NCBI GenBank assembly: GCA_021787845.1
Contig: JAJYLH010000011.1
Coordinates: 41,054 to 105,053 of the forward strand
Direction: 5' to 3'
Length of the DNA: 64,000 nucleotides
Source: Myxococcales bacterium
GTDB taxonomy: Bacteria > Myxococcota > Myxococcia > Myxococcales > JAJYLH01
The position numbers and the translations under genes were made by a program. Positions 17,636-25,806 of the stretch are shown piece by piece (positions within the stretch are counted from its first letter, which is position 1; every line of letters starts with the position of its first letter). The notes beneath the pieces are model-generated. The model was not told where the DNA came from, did not search any database, and saw only the letters and a program-made list of their open reading frames with translations.

Positions 17636-17833
17636 CTCCCTCTCCCGCGTTCTTGGCGGGGGAGGGTCGGGGTGGGGGGGCGAGCGCATCGGGTTCGTTG
17701 AGGTTCGGCCCTGGCCTCTTCTCTCGTGGCACGGGCGTCCCCGCGCGTGGATGCGTGAGCGAGAAGGACGGGTGAAGCGGAGCGGAGCCCATCGGCGACG
17801 GCCGCGGTGGGCTGCGCTGCGCTTCACCCGTCC
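17636..17833. repeat. Cluster of palindromic intergenic elements
   Basis: Three elements stand side by side. A hairpin CTCCCTCTCCCGC / GCGGGGGAGGG begins near 17636. At 17726-17749 is a fragment of the 91-bp family end (GTGGCACGGGCGTCC). At 17766-17833 is an inverted repeat whose arms start GGACGGGTGAAGCG and end CGCTTCACCCGTCC; it is related to the element between groES and groEL2 (55786-55872). No gene is seen between 16873 and 17885 apart from the kinase fragment. Confidence 0.7.
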
Positions 17834-17885
17834 GAGCTTCCGCTCGCGGCTCCTGGTGCCAGCTTGCGTCGTGCCGTTCAGCCTC

Positions 17886-19136
17886 TCAATGGCTCTCTTC
17901 GGTTTCCGGCGCCAGGGGTCGCGCCCAGATGGTGAGCTTGAGCTCCTCCCCGGGCATCTCGTAGACCGGCTCGCGTCCAGACACCTTGTTGCTGCGCGAC
18001 AGAATGAGCGGGACTCCCTCGCCGCGCGCCTCCATGAGATGGGTGCGCCAGGTGGCGAGATCGCTGGCCCTCATCCGGCTCAGGAATCGCACGAGCAACT
18101 CGTTGCGGGTGGCCTGCCGGGACGCGATGGTATCGAGCGTCACGGTGTTGGGTAGGAACCCGGGGCTATGGATTTCGAGCCGGTCGTCAAACATGAAGAA
18201 ACGAATCGCCGACCCGTGGATGGCATAGTCTCTGTGCGCCACGGCGTTGACGACCGCCTCGTACACCGCAGGCTCGTCGAAGGCGGGCAGGTCGATCCGC
18301 GCCGGGGTCTTCTGGGCTCCGATTCGCATGTTTCGTCGAAGGAAACGCAACGCCTCCTCGATTTGCTCCCCGAGAGTGCCTTCGCAGATGCGGGCGTCCA
18401 GTTGGTAGTTGGCCCAGGCCACCGAGCCGCGGTAGGCGACCGCGTCGATGCGGGCTCCGGGAAGGAACCGCTGCGGCTCGCGCCCGAACAAGAGAAGTCC
18501 CGCCACCGACGCGCGCAGCACGCCCTCCTCGTCCGGCACGAGCAGGGCGAGCTTGTGCAACGCCGTCTCGTCCGGCTCGCCGGGAGCGAGGTATGGCCGC
18601 GCTCTCTCGACGTCGAGGTCTCCCAAGCCGGTCCGAGGCACCACCTGCTCGTCGAAGGCGATGAGCCGCGCCTGGCTCTGCTGCTGGAACAGCCGGGCGA
18701 GGTATTCCGTCGGCATCTCCCGCACGGAGCTGCCGACGCGGAACATGTAGCCTCCTGGGCTCTTGTGAACGAAAAGCCCGCGCGCAACGTCGACCCTGAT
18801 AATCGGGCGAGGGACTCCGCTCGCGTTGGGCAACTCGAGGCGCACCACCACCGCCGGCAGCGGCGGCTTGACGCTGTCGTTACACGCCTCGCGCACCAGC
18901 GCCTCGGCGGCGTCGAGCATCGCGAGGTCGATTCCGTCGATGGTGCGCGTGCGGTCGTCCACGCCGAGCAACAGCACTCCACCGCGGGTGTTCGCCAACG
19001 ACGCCAGGGCATCCGCGAGCTTCTCCCGGGCCGGTCCGGTCACACGGTCGCCTTGAAACCGCACTGACTCGACCTCCAGGAGCGAATCCTCGCCCAAGCG
19101 AATCTTCGCAAGCAACTCTTTCGGATCGTCAAACAT
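17886..19136 (-). CDS. AlbA_2 (Schlafen-like) DNA/RNA-binding protein with HATPase-like domain
   Basis: A 416-residue protein. The N-terminal domain (LLEVESVRFQGDR ... LASLANTRGGVLLLGVDD) is the AlbA_2/divergent AAA-4 module found in COG2865 regulators and Schlafen-like proteins. The centre carries VYEAVVNAVAHRDYAIHGS and DRLEIHSPGFLP, the GHKL-ATPase-like part of the same family. Members are predicted transcriptional regulators or nucleic-acid-acting proteins, often in accessory regions. ATG 19136 follows GGGGAG. It lies inside the region bounded by the duplicated kinase segment. Its exact function is not known. Confidence 0.8.
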   Translation of the reverse strand: MFDDPKELLAKIRLGEDSLLEVESVRFQGDRVTGPAREKLADALASLANTRGGVLLLGVDDRTRTIDGIDLAMLDAAEALVREACNDSVKPPLPAVVVRLELPNASGVPRPIIRVDVARGLFVHKSPGGYMFRVGSSVREMPTEYLARLFQQQSQARLIAFDEQVVPRTGLGDLDVERARPYLAPGEPDETALHKLALLVPDEEGVLRASVAGLLLFGREPQRFLPGARIDAVAYRGSVAWANYQLDARICEGTLGEQIEEALRFLRRNMRIGAQKTPARIDLPAFDEPAVYEAVVNAVAHRDYAIHGSAIRFFMFDDRLEIHSPGFLPNTVTLDTIASRQATRNELLVRFLSRMRASDLATWRTHLMEARGEGVPLILSRSNKVSGREPVYEMPGEELKLTIWARPLAPETEESH

Positions 19137-19427
19137 CGTTCGCTCCCCAGAGCATCTCGCGAAGCTCCTCTGGCCCGAGCTCCCACCGTCGATGCCCCCG
19201 GAGGCGTGGGGCTCGGGGTGTCCCGGAAGGCCCGCCGCCGACGCACCCGACCACAGGCTGCCGCTCGTGTCAAGCAGCCCATCGTCTCCGTTCGACGGTG
19301 AAGGATCCGGCTGACGACTGCCGAAAGCGATGCACTACCGGGACGCTCGCGTGGATGGGATTTCACTTTCGACGGGCTGCGTGCTTCGCGGAGCGCGGGC
19401 TCCTGGCGCGCGGCTGCTGCTGCCCGC

Positions 19428-19820
19428 GAGATCGTCTGGGCGCGTCGAAAAGATCGTCTGGGCGCGTCCGAGAGATCGTCTGGGCGCGTCCGAGAGATCG
19501 TCTGGGCGCGTCCGAGAGATCGTCTGGGCGCGTCCGAGAGATCGTCTGGGCGCGTCCGAGAGATCGTCTGGGCGCGTCCGAGAGATCGTCTGGGCGCGTC
19601 GGAGAGATCGTCTGGGCGCGTTGGAGTGGGAGAGATCGTCTGGGCGCGTCGGAGAGATCGTCTGGGCGCGTCCGAGAGATCGTCTGGGCGCGTCCGAGAG
19701 ATCGTCTGGGCGAGGTCGGGAGATAGGCTGGGCGGGTCGGGAGATAGGCTGGGCGACCCGGGAGATAGGCTGGGCGGGGTCGGGAGATAGGCTGGGCGGG
19801 GTCGGGAGATAGGCTGGGCC
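19428..19820. repeat. 22-bp tandem repeat, about 18 copies in two variant blocks
   Basis: About 18 tandem copies of a 22-bp unit. The first 13 read GAGATCGTCTGGGCGCGTCC-type, one with a local expansion near 19622; the last 5 read GAGATAGGCTGGGCGGGGTC-type. 22 is not a multiple of three, so each frame cycles through all phases with a 66-base period; all frames on both strands stay largely open. I therefore regard the long ORFs across it as artefacts. 19137-19427 upstream holds no gene I can support. Confidence 0.93.
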
Positions 19821-19945
19821 ACCTGGAAGATGGCCAGGGCTGCCGAGCGCGGCCCGGGGAGCTGTCGCCTCCGGCCGTGCGTTGGCCCTCCCGGGGCCCC
19901 TCGAGCCGCAGAGGCCGTCGCCGAAGTCCGTCCGCTTGCCTTGAC

Positions 19946-20108
19946 GCGTAAGAAGCCCAAGCGGCCCTCGGGCGCGAACCCGAGCCTTGGCGGCGTCGGG
20001 GTCAGGGTTGCTGGCGGTCCTGGTCGGCATCGTTCACGGGGATCGGTCCTGGCGGCCGGTGAGCCGCTACGACCGGAGGGGCGCTTCGACGCGGGGCACG
20101 GCGGGTAC
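19946..20108. repeat. Dispersed repeat, copy A
   Basis: About 163 bases shared with copy C (21776-21938) in the same orientation and in part with copy B (21545-21636). Shared blocks include AGAAGCCCAAGCGGCCCTCG, GGTCCTGGTCGGCATCGTTC and GGATCGGTCCTGGCGGCCGG. It precedes the LexA-like gene. Between it and that gene (20109-20298) a frame ending at 20273 (RKTAKQMFERHRTMFPGLHR) looks coding in composition but has no convincing start; it may be a gene remnant. Confidence 0.8.
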
Positions 20109-20298
20109 CTGCTCGGCGCCAGACATCCAAGCCCTGGCATCGAACGTGCGGAGTTGCTGGACGGCGTGCTCGCGAACCTGCCGATGGACGGTGGCGAGCG
20201 TGCCGAGCTGCGGAAGACCGCGAAGCAGATGTTCGAGCGCCACCGCACGATGTTCCCGGGGTTGCACCGGTAGAAGCCGCCCCCCGGGGAGCAGCACG

Positions 20299-20787
20299 AT
20301 GCCATCACCCACACCGAAACAGGCCGAGTACCTCGCCTTCATCGCCCGCTACAGCGCCGTCCACGAGCAGGCACCCGCCGAAGCCGACATCGCCCAGCAC
20401 TTCCTCGTGTCCGCGCCGACCGTGCACCAGATGATCTTGAAGCTGGAGGCGGGCGGCTGGATCGCCCGAGAGCCCGGCGTTGCCCGGTCGATCCGACTGC
20501 TGGGACGGTCGGATGATCTCCCAACCCGAGGACATGCGGCGCGACCCTCCCACGCCGTCCTATCCGACGAGGCCATCGATATCGTCGTGGCGACCGCGTG
20601 CGAGGTGGCGGAGGGCATCGTCCACCGCCTTCGGGGCATGCCCCTGTGCAGCGACATCCGCCAAGTGGTTGTCGCCGCCGCTGCCGCCGCAGCCGCCCGG
20701 CGGGTAGCCGCGCTTGGCGCCCCCCCGGCTGAGGTGGAACGCGCCCGGAAACGAGTCGAGCAGAGCGCCGGAACGAAGGACGTGTAG
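20299..20787 (+). CDS. LexA N-terminal-like winged-helix protein without protease domain
   Basis: A 162-residue protein. Residues 1-68 (PTPKQAEYLAFIARYSAVHE ... APTVHQMILKLEAGGWIARE) match the LexA DNA-binding domain, including the recognition-helix position and the following wing GVARSIRLL. There is no Ser/Lys autoprotease domain; the rest is an Ala/Arg-rich helical tail. It may be a LexA-like regulator of the accessory region. ATG 20299 follows GGGGAG. It lies between copies A and B/C of a dispersed repeat. Confidence 0.72.
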   Translation: MPSPTPKQAEYLAFIARYSAVHEQAPAEADIAQHFLVSAPTVHQMILKLEAGGWIAREPGVARSIRLLGRSDDLPTRGHAARPSHAVLSDEAIDIVVATACEVAEGIVHRLRGMPLCSDIRQVVVAAAAAAAARRVAALGAPPAEVERARKRVEQSAGTKDV

Positions 20788-20932
20788 CGTTCGCACCGCA
20801 AAGCCACCGACGACACTGTCGCCGTCGGCTATTTGTGCCGTGCCAGCAAGTCGAGCAGGTACACGTCCAGGTGCCGGACGGTCGGCTTGACATCGGCGGC
20901 ACCGCTTGGCGCCCAGCCTCATCCTGGCATCT

Positions 20933-21301
20933 CTACTTCCCTCCGTGCTTCTTCCGATTGCCCTCGTCCGAGAAGTAGGTGTTGGCGGCCCACCCGATGG
21001 CCTCCGTGATGCCCGCTGCGGTCGTCGCGTTGATCGCGTTGCCGAGCACGGGAACCCATCCGACAAGTAGCTGCGAGATCCCTCGCCCGGCCATCAGAGC
21101 CGCGAAGGTCATGACAAGGTCCGGGGCAGCGGTCTTCCCCAGAGAAACGTCGTGCTGGTGCGCGATGCCGATGATCATCCCGGTTTGGATGGTCATCAGC
21201 ACAGGTGCATCAGAACCTGGGATTTGGGCCAGGCCCGCACCAACACCCCCCGCTGCCACCGATGCCGAATGGATTATCGCGTGCACGCCGCCGCCCGCCA
21301 T
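20933..21301 (-). CDS. Small membrane protein, DUF697-like
   Basis: A 122-residue protein with two to three hydrophobic stretches: APVLMTIQTGMIIGIAHQHD and ALMAGRGISQLLVGWVPVLG followed by NAINATTAAGITEAIGWAAN. The pattern resembles the C-terminal DUF697 domain that is fused to GTPases of the YcjF type, here without the GTPase. Its start is 20 bases after the stop of another small ORF on the same strand, so the two are probably co-transcribed. Function is unknown. Confidence 0.6.
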   Translation of the reverse strand: MAGGGVHAIIHSASVAAGGVGAGLAQIPGSDAPVLMTIQTGMIIGIAHQHDVSLGKTAAPDLVMTFAALMAGRGISQLLVGWVPVLGNAINATTAAGITEAIGWAANTYFSDEGNRKKHGGK

Positions 21302-21321
21302 GTGACCTCCAGCCTCTCGGC

Positions 21322-21519
21322 TTATCGACGTTCCCGTGCCCGAAGGGCGTCAAGCACCTTCTGGGCCTGCGCTCTCGTCAACGGGTCCAGCCTGACGAAC
21401 CCGGCCGCCTCCATCGCGAGCAGGCGGTCCGCCATCTCGTGCGGCACCGGCTTCCCCATCAGCATCAGCGTGTCGGCGATCTCGGCGGCGAAGGCGTCGT
21501 CCTCCAACTCGGGAGCCAA
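21322..21519 (-). CDS. Small hypothetical protein (65 aa)
   Basis: From TTG 21519 the frame encodes 65 residues with protein-like composition: AFAAEIADTLMLMGKPVPHE and LLAMEAAGFVRLDPLTRAQA then QKVLDALRARERR. Upstream of this the same frame runs into dispersed repeat B and is not credible. No family is recognised. It is followed after 20 bases by the DUF697-like gene. The start codon is uncertain; the gene could be the truncated 3' end of something larger cut by repeat B. Confidence 0.45.
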   Translation of the reverse strand: MAPELEDDAFAAEIADTLMLMGKPVPHEMADRLLAMEAAGFVRLDPLTRAQAQKVLDALRARERR

Positions 21520-21544
21520 CTGACCGCTCTCTACACGGCAGCAC

Positions 21545-21636
21545 GCGTAAGGCGCCCAAGCGGTCCCCGGGTGCGAACCCGTGCCTCGGTGGCGTCGTGG
21601 TCGGGGTCGCTGGCGGTCATGGTCGGCATGGTTCAC
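21545..21636. repeat. Dispersed repeat, copy B (short)
   Basis: About 92 bases matching the 5' half of copies A and C, from GCGTAAGGCGCCCAAGCGG to GGTCGGCATGGTTCAC. It lacks the 3' half. 21637-21775 between copies B and C holds nothing I can support as a gene. Confidence 0.75.
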
Positions 21637-21775
21637 GAGCAGAGGAGCGTACAGGTTCTGTCCGAAAGCGTCAAGTCGAGCGCTCGGGCCTGGGCTCGAG
21701 ACGAGCTTCTCCCGGCGGGCGGCCTGAAAAGCGCCCGAGGAAGAGTCGCCGGAAGGATCGAGAGGAGCTACGACG

Positions 21776-21938
21776 CGAAAGAAGCCCAAGCGGCCCTCGG
21801 GTGCGAAACCCGTGCCTCGGCGGCGTCGTGGTCGGGGTCGCTGGCGGTCCTGGTCGGCATCGTTCACGGGGATCGGTCCTGGCGGCCGGTGAGCCGCTCG
21901 ACCGGAGGGGCGCTCTGACGTGGGGCACGACGGGCGCC
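21776..21938. repeat. Dispersed repeat, copy C
   Basis: About 163 bases nearly identical to copy A in the same orientation (shared GGTCCTGGTCGGCATCGTTC and GATCGGTCCTGGCGGCCGGT blocks). It ends about 70 bases before the histidine kinase start. A and C therefore flank the LexA-like gene and the two small minus-strand genes as direct repeats. Confidence 0.8.
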
Positions 21939-22005
21939 TGCTCGTGCGCCTGACACCCCGGCCCTGGAATCGACTGGAGCGGCAACGCTGATTACCCTCG
22001 CGTGC

Positions 22006-23478
22006 GTGGATGCGATGGAGGAGGCGCTCGGTCGCGTGAGCTCGGGCGGCACGAACCCGACCGACACGCCGCGCCCTTTGGAACCGGCGCCCCTCGACGA
22101 GGAGCCGGCGGGCGACCCGGCCGAATCGATTCGGGCGCTCCTCAACAGCCTGCTCTTTCCGGCGCGGGTCAGCCGCGAGGAAGAGGCCGCCTTCCGCGCC
22201 CACGAGCGGCCGGAGAACGTCGCCAACTGGCGGGCGATGGTGCTCGCGGTGAGCGTCTTCGCGCTTCTGTGGTGGCCGACCGACCTCCTCTTCTTCCACG
22301 GCTCGCCGGCCATCCGGCACGCCTTCTCCGTCGCCCGCGGCATCTCCGCGGAAGCGGGGCTATTGACCTGGCTCTTCCTGCCGCGCGTCCGGTTCATGCG
22401 CCGGCACGCGCTCGGCTTCCTCGGCCTGGTCGGGCTCATCACTTGCGCGGTGACGAGCTACGAGCTGGGCCAGCTCGGCGGTCCCCACGAGCTGTGGTTC
22501 AACTTCCTCTACGCCCTGGTCCTGACGCCGATCGCGATCTCGGTGTCCCTGCGGGAGCGCCTCGTCTGGACGGGAGCGTTCGCGGCCACCCTGGTGCTCG
22601 GCTACTTCGGGCTGCATCCCGGCTACCTGCGCCAGCCGTTCGCCGGCAGCGAGCTCGCCTACCTCTTCTTCATCTCGCTGATGAGCGTGTGGAGCGGCTT
22701 GCTCCTCGACCGGCTGCGCCGCCGCAACTTCTTCCTGCGCCGGCGGTCGGCGCGGGACGCCCAAGCGCTCTTCGACTTGAACCGGCACCTGAACGCCCGG
22801 GTGGACGAGCAGACCTCGGAGCTGCGGCGGCTGACCCAGTCGACCGAGTCGGCCCGGGAGTCGGAGCGCGCGCGCATCGCCCGGGAGCTGCACGACGAGC
22901 TGGGGCAGGACCTGACCGCGCTGCGCTACGAGCTGAAGGTCGCGCGCATCCGCACCGAGCGCGAGCCCGCCGCGATGGGCGAGGAGCTCGACGAGCTGGA
23001 AGAGCTGGTGCGCCGCGCGACGGAGACCACCCGCTCCATCGTCACCCACCTGCGTCCGAAGCTGCTCGACGACCTCGGCCTCTTCGCGGCGGCGGAGTTT
23101 CTCGCCCGCGAGACGAAGGCGCGCACCGGCCTGACCTGCCGGCTCTCGCTGCCGACGACGGAGATGGAGCTGCCGCCGGAGATCGCTTCGACCGCGTTCC
23201 GGGTGCTGCAGGAGTCGCTGACGAACGTCGCCCGGCATGCCCGGGCGCAGGAGGTGGCGCTCTCGCTAGGCGAGCAGGATGGCACGCTGTCGGTCGAGGT
23301 GGAGGACGACGGCGCCGGGTTCATGCCGGGCAGGAAGAGCTCCGGGGTCGGGTTGATCGGGATGCGCGAACGGGTCCGCCACGTCGGGGGAACGATCGAG
23401 ATCGACAGCGCGCCCGGGCACGGCACGCGGGTGCGGGCAAGGCTGCCGCTCGCCATCAGCACCAAGGGGGCTTCGTGA
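22006..23478 (+). CDS. NarL-family sensor histidine kinase with multi-helix membrane domain
   Basis: A 490-residue kinase. About six membrane helices lie between residues 75 and 235 (NWRAMVLAVSVFALLWWPTD to ELAYLFFISLMSVWSG), followed by a linker coiled coil. The HisKA_3 box ESERARIARELHDELGQDLT carries the phospho-acceptor His. The ATP-binding domain has LQESLTNVARHARAQEV (N-box), VEDDGAGFMPG (G1) and GVGLIGMRERV (G2). There is no separate periplasmic domain, so it may sense the membrane or an intracellular cue. GTG 22006 is taken as start; ATG 22015 is an alternative. Its stop overlaps the response regulator start by 4 bases. Confidence 0.92.
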   Translation: MDAMEEALGRVSSGGTNPTDTPRPLEPAPLDEEPAGDPAESIRALLNSLLFPARVSREEEAAFRAHERPENVANWRAMVLAVSVFALLWWPTDLLFFHGSPAIRHAFSVARGISAEAGLLTWLFLPRVRFMRRHALGFLGLVGLITCAVTSYELGQLGGPHELWFNFLYALVLTPIAISVSLRERLVWTGAFAATLVLGYFGLHPGYLRQPFAGSELAYLFFISLMSVWSGLLLDRLRRRNFFLRRRSARDAQALFDLNRHLNARVDEQTSELRRLTQSTESARESERARIARELHDELGQDLTALRYELKVARIRTEREPAAMGEELDELEELVRRATETTRSIVTHLRPKLLDDLGLFAAAEFLARETKARTGLTCRLSLPTTEMELPPEIASTAFRVLQESLTNVARHARAQEVALSLGEQDGTLSVEVEDDGAGFMPGRKSSGVGLIGMRERVRHVGGTIEIDSAPGHGTRVRARLPLAISTKGAS

Positions 23479-24098
23479 TTCGAGTCTTCGTCGCCGACGA
23501 TCACACCATCGTCCGCACCGGCATCAAGCGGCTGCTCGCCACCGCGGGCGACATCGAGGTGGTCGCGGAAGCCGCCGACGGGCGCCAGGTCCTGAACCAG
23601 ATCGGGACCGTCGGGTGCGACGTGCTGCTGCTCGACCTGTCGTTGCCCCGGGTCAGCGGCATCGAGGTCCTGCGGCGGGTGAAGGAGCTGAAGCCGGAGC
23701 TGCCGGTCCTGATTCTCTCGATGTACCCGGAGGAGCAGTACGCGCTGAGGATGGTGCGGTCGGGGGCGGCGGGCTACCTCGGCAAGGATCGGTCGGAGAA
23801 CGAGCTCATCGACGCCATCCGCACGGTCGCGCAGGGGAAGCGCTACGTCACGCCGGCGGTTGCGGCGCAGGACGAGAAGAAGGCCGGCGACGGCGCGCCG
23901 CATTCCAAGCTCGCGGCGCGGGAGCACGAGGTCTTCACGCTCCTGTGCGAGGGGCGGTCGGTCGTGGAAATCGCGGCCGAGCTGGACGTGACCCCAAGCA
24001 CCGTTTCCAACCACCTCGCGCGCATCCGGCGGAAGCTGGGCGTGCGCACCGTCGCGGAGATCGTCTCCTACGCGCACCGGGCGGGGCTCATCAACTGA
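23475..24098 (+). CDS. NarL/FixJ-type response regulator
   Basis: A 207-residue regulator. The receiver domain has the acidic pair ADDH, the phosphorylation site LLLDLSLPRVSG and the conserved Lys in GYLGKDRS. The C-terminal LuxR-type HTH reads KLAAREHEVFTLLCEG ... TPSTVSNHLARIRRKLGVRT. It starts at GTG 23475 inside a GTGA overlap with the kinase gene, which points to translational coupling and a dedicated kinase-regulator pair. Targets are unknown; binding sites are not evident in the window. Confidence 0.93.
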   Translation: MIRVFVADDHTIVRTGIKRLLATAGDIEVVAEAADGRQVLNQIGTVGCDVLLLDLSLPRVSGIEVLRRVKELKPELPVLILSMYPEEQYALRMVRSGAAGYLGKDRSENELIDAIRTVAQGKRYVTPAVAAQDEKKAGDGAPHSKLAAREHEVFTLLCEGRSVVEIAAELDVTPSTVSNHLARIRRKLGVRTVAEIVSYAHRAGLIN

Positions 24099-24239
24099 CG
24101 CCTCCCGATTCGGCTCCGCCGATGGGCGAGCTCGGGTCGCCGACCGACAAGTTCGGCGCGTCCGCCCGCTGGGCTCTCCAACAGAATCGATGCGTGCTTC
24201 CATGCCTATCCGGTTCACACACTTGACGTCGGCGACCGG

Positions 24240-24327
24240 TTTGAGCCGCGCGGCGTTAGCCCGCGGTCGCCGCCTCGAAACCGCGGTCGCCGCCTCGAAA
24301 CCGCGGGCTAACGCCACGCGGCTCAAG
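24240..24327. repeat. 27-bp-arm hairpin with internal direct repeat
   Basis: The arms 24240-24266 and 24301-24327 are complementary at 25 of 27 positions (core GCGGCGTTAGCCCGCGG / CCGCGGGCTAACGCC). The loop carries two direct copies of CGCGGTCGCCGCCTCGAAAC. Around it lies the motif ACCGGATAGGCAT in both orientations (24203-24215 and 24353-24365), which recurs at 25786-25799. The gap 24099-24672 holds these elements and no gene. Confidence 0.78.
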
Positions 24328-24389
24328 CCCAATGGCCATCACGAGTGCGTCAACCGGATAGGCATGCGTGCTTCGACACGGAGATGGAG

Positions 24390-24409
24390 CCGGACACGCG
24401 AGTGTCCGG
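24390..24409. repeat. REP-like palindrome, copy 2
   Basis: An identical copy of the 20-bp palindrome CCGGACACGCGAGTGTCCGG found at 1789-1808, again preceded by GGAG. A degenerate relative (CCGGACACTCACGCGTCCGG) follows near 24510-24530. Confidence 0.75.
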
Positions 24410-24672
24410 GTGGTCTCCTTCGCGTGGAGACACCCCCAGAACTGCGCGTCACATCTCCCATCGGCGAGGGCGATGGGCGGAAGGCGGCGAACGCTGTTCC
24501 TGCACCCGGACACTCACGCGTCCGGCTTCCCAGATCGAGGCGTTGCACGCACAGATTCTGCGGGGAGCCGCCCGCTGAAACCCTCCATCCCGCCATCCGT
24601 CGCCGATCCACCCCGCCGAAACCGCGGGATTGGGAGCGGGGCCAACCCGAACGGGGGCGAGAGCCCGTCTCG

Positions 24673-25575
24673 TCAAGGCCCGTCGTCGGAGCCGAAGGAC
24701 CAGCCGAAGCTGACGTCGACGTTCTGCTCGAAGCTCGAGCTGTCCGGCTCGGTCACGCCGAGGTCCTGGTTCGGCGGCGGGAGGCTCACGGGCGCGGACC
24801 TGCCATAGGTGAAGAAGCGCGCGCGATACGCGGCGAGCAGGTGCATCTCGGGCGACAGCGCGAAGTCGATCCCGATGGCGCCGGAAACGAGCGGGCCCGC
24901 CTTGAGCGTCGTTTCCACGGAGGTCGAGGGGGCGAGATCGTCCTCCATGCTCGCCGCGACGACCGCGCCGACCGTCAGCTCGCCGTCGACGACGACCCGG
25001 TCGCCGAACGCGAATTGCCCGAGCGCCCCGACGCCGAGCTCGTGGTGGGTGTACGTCTCCTGGTACTGCTGGGCGGTCCCTTGCCCCAGCTTTCGCCACC
25101 ACTCGCGGAAGCCATAGTGGAGGAGCGGCGTGAGCGCCGCGCTGTCGCCAAGACGGAAGCTGATTCCCTCCGCGGCGGTGGCGCCGAAGAGCGTCGCGCC
25201 GCTGGTCGCGGTGTAGGGCGTGAGCGAGATTCTTCCGTCGCTGCTCAACCGCTCCATCGCGCCGTCGTAGGCGACCGTTCCCCGCAGAACCGACAAGGAC
25301 GCCGCGAAGTACTCGGTGGAGGCCCCCATCAGACCCTCGAGGTCGTGCTGCAAGGACGCCTGGACGCGCAAACCCGGGAGGAATCCGCTCTCGGAGTCGA
25401 GGGTGTCTGGAGCGCCGGGCACCAAGCCGTTGTTGTGCTCCGAGTAGCTGAGCTGGCGCAGGTCGAAGGACGCCGCGACCTCGCTGTTCGCCGCCGCGAT
25501 CGGCGCCGGCACTTCGGCGCGCCCAGCCCGCGGGAAGAGCGCGCAGATGAAACCCAGGAAGCAAGCCTTTCGCAC
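24673..25575 (-). CDS. Probable outer-membrane beta-barrel protein
   Basis: A 300-residue protein with a signal peptide (VRKACFLGFICALFPRAGRA, cleavage before EVPAP). The mature part is built of alternating hydrophobic/polar strands separated by Gly/Asp-rich turns, such as FGDRVVVDGELTVGAVVAAS and SGAIGIDFALSPEMHLLAAY, and ends in strands SFEQNVDVSFGWSF. This is typical of outer-membrane barrels, though no specific family is recognised. GTG 25575 was preferred because GGAG lies about 8 bases upstream and the signal peptide begins there; GTG 25596 in the same frame is possible. Confidence 0.65.
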   Translation of the reverse strand: MRKACFLGFICALFPRAGRAEVPAPIAAANSEVAASFDLRQLSYSEHNNGLVPGAPDTLDSESGFLPGLRVQASLQHDLEGLMGASTEYFAASLSVLRGTVAYDGAMERLSSDGRISLTPYTATSGATLFGATAAEGISFRLGDSAALTPLLHYGFREWWRKLGQGTAQQYQETYTHHELGVGALGQFAFGDRVVVDGELTVGAVVAASMEDDLAPSTSVETTLKAGPLVSGAIGIDFALSPEMHLLAAYRARFFTYGRSAPVSLPPPNQDLGVTEPDSSSFEQNVDVSFGWSFGSDDGP

Positions 25576-25676
25576 GCTACCGACTCCGCTGCGCACGTGG
25601 CGCGGACAAAGGGTGACGAACCATAATCGTCGGGGGGATGCTTATCGAGTTCACGCGAGTACCACCATTTCGGCGC

Positions 25677-25758
25677 GCCGCTCGCTGACGGTCGCGGTAC
25701 GGATCAGGCTGCCGCGTGCGCGAGTCAGGAGTCCGTACCGCGACCGTCAGGGAGCGGC
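25677..25758. repeat. 27-bp-arm inverted repeat
   Basis: Arms 25677-25703 and 25732-25758 are complementary at 26 of 27 positions (core CTGACGGTCGCGGTACGGA). The element lies in the 231-bp gap between the barrel-protein gene and the 3' end of the activase gene, both on the minus strand. The motif ACCGGATAGGCAT follows at 25787. Confidence 0.78.
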
Positions 25759-25806
25759 GCATGGCCGATTCACTTCGGTAGCGTCAACCGGATAGGCATC
25801 GCTCCT

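Noticed and set aside
19298..19812. ORFs through the 22-bp repeat encoding regular RDRLG/IVWARP-type repeats
   Set aside because: All three plus frames and minus frames are open through the array with the same cyclic product; there is no start signal or flanking domain.
19966..21810. tRNA-like T-arm strings (GGTGCGAACCC-type) in the dispersed repeats
   Set aside because: No acceptor, D or anticodon stems can be formed around them.
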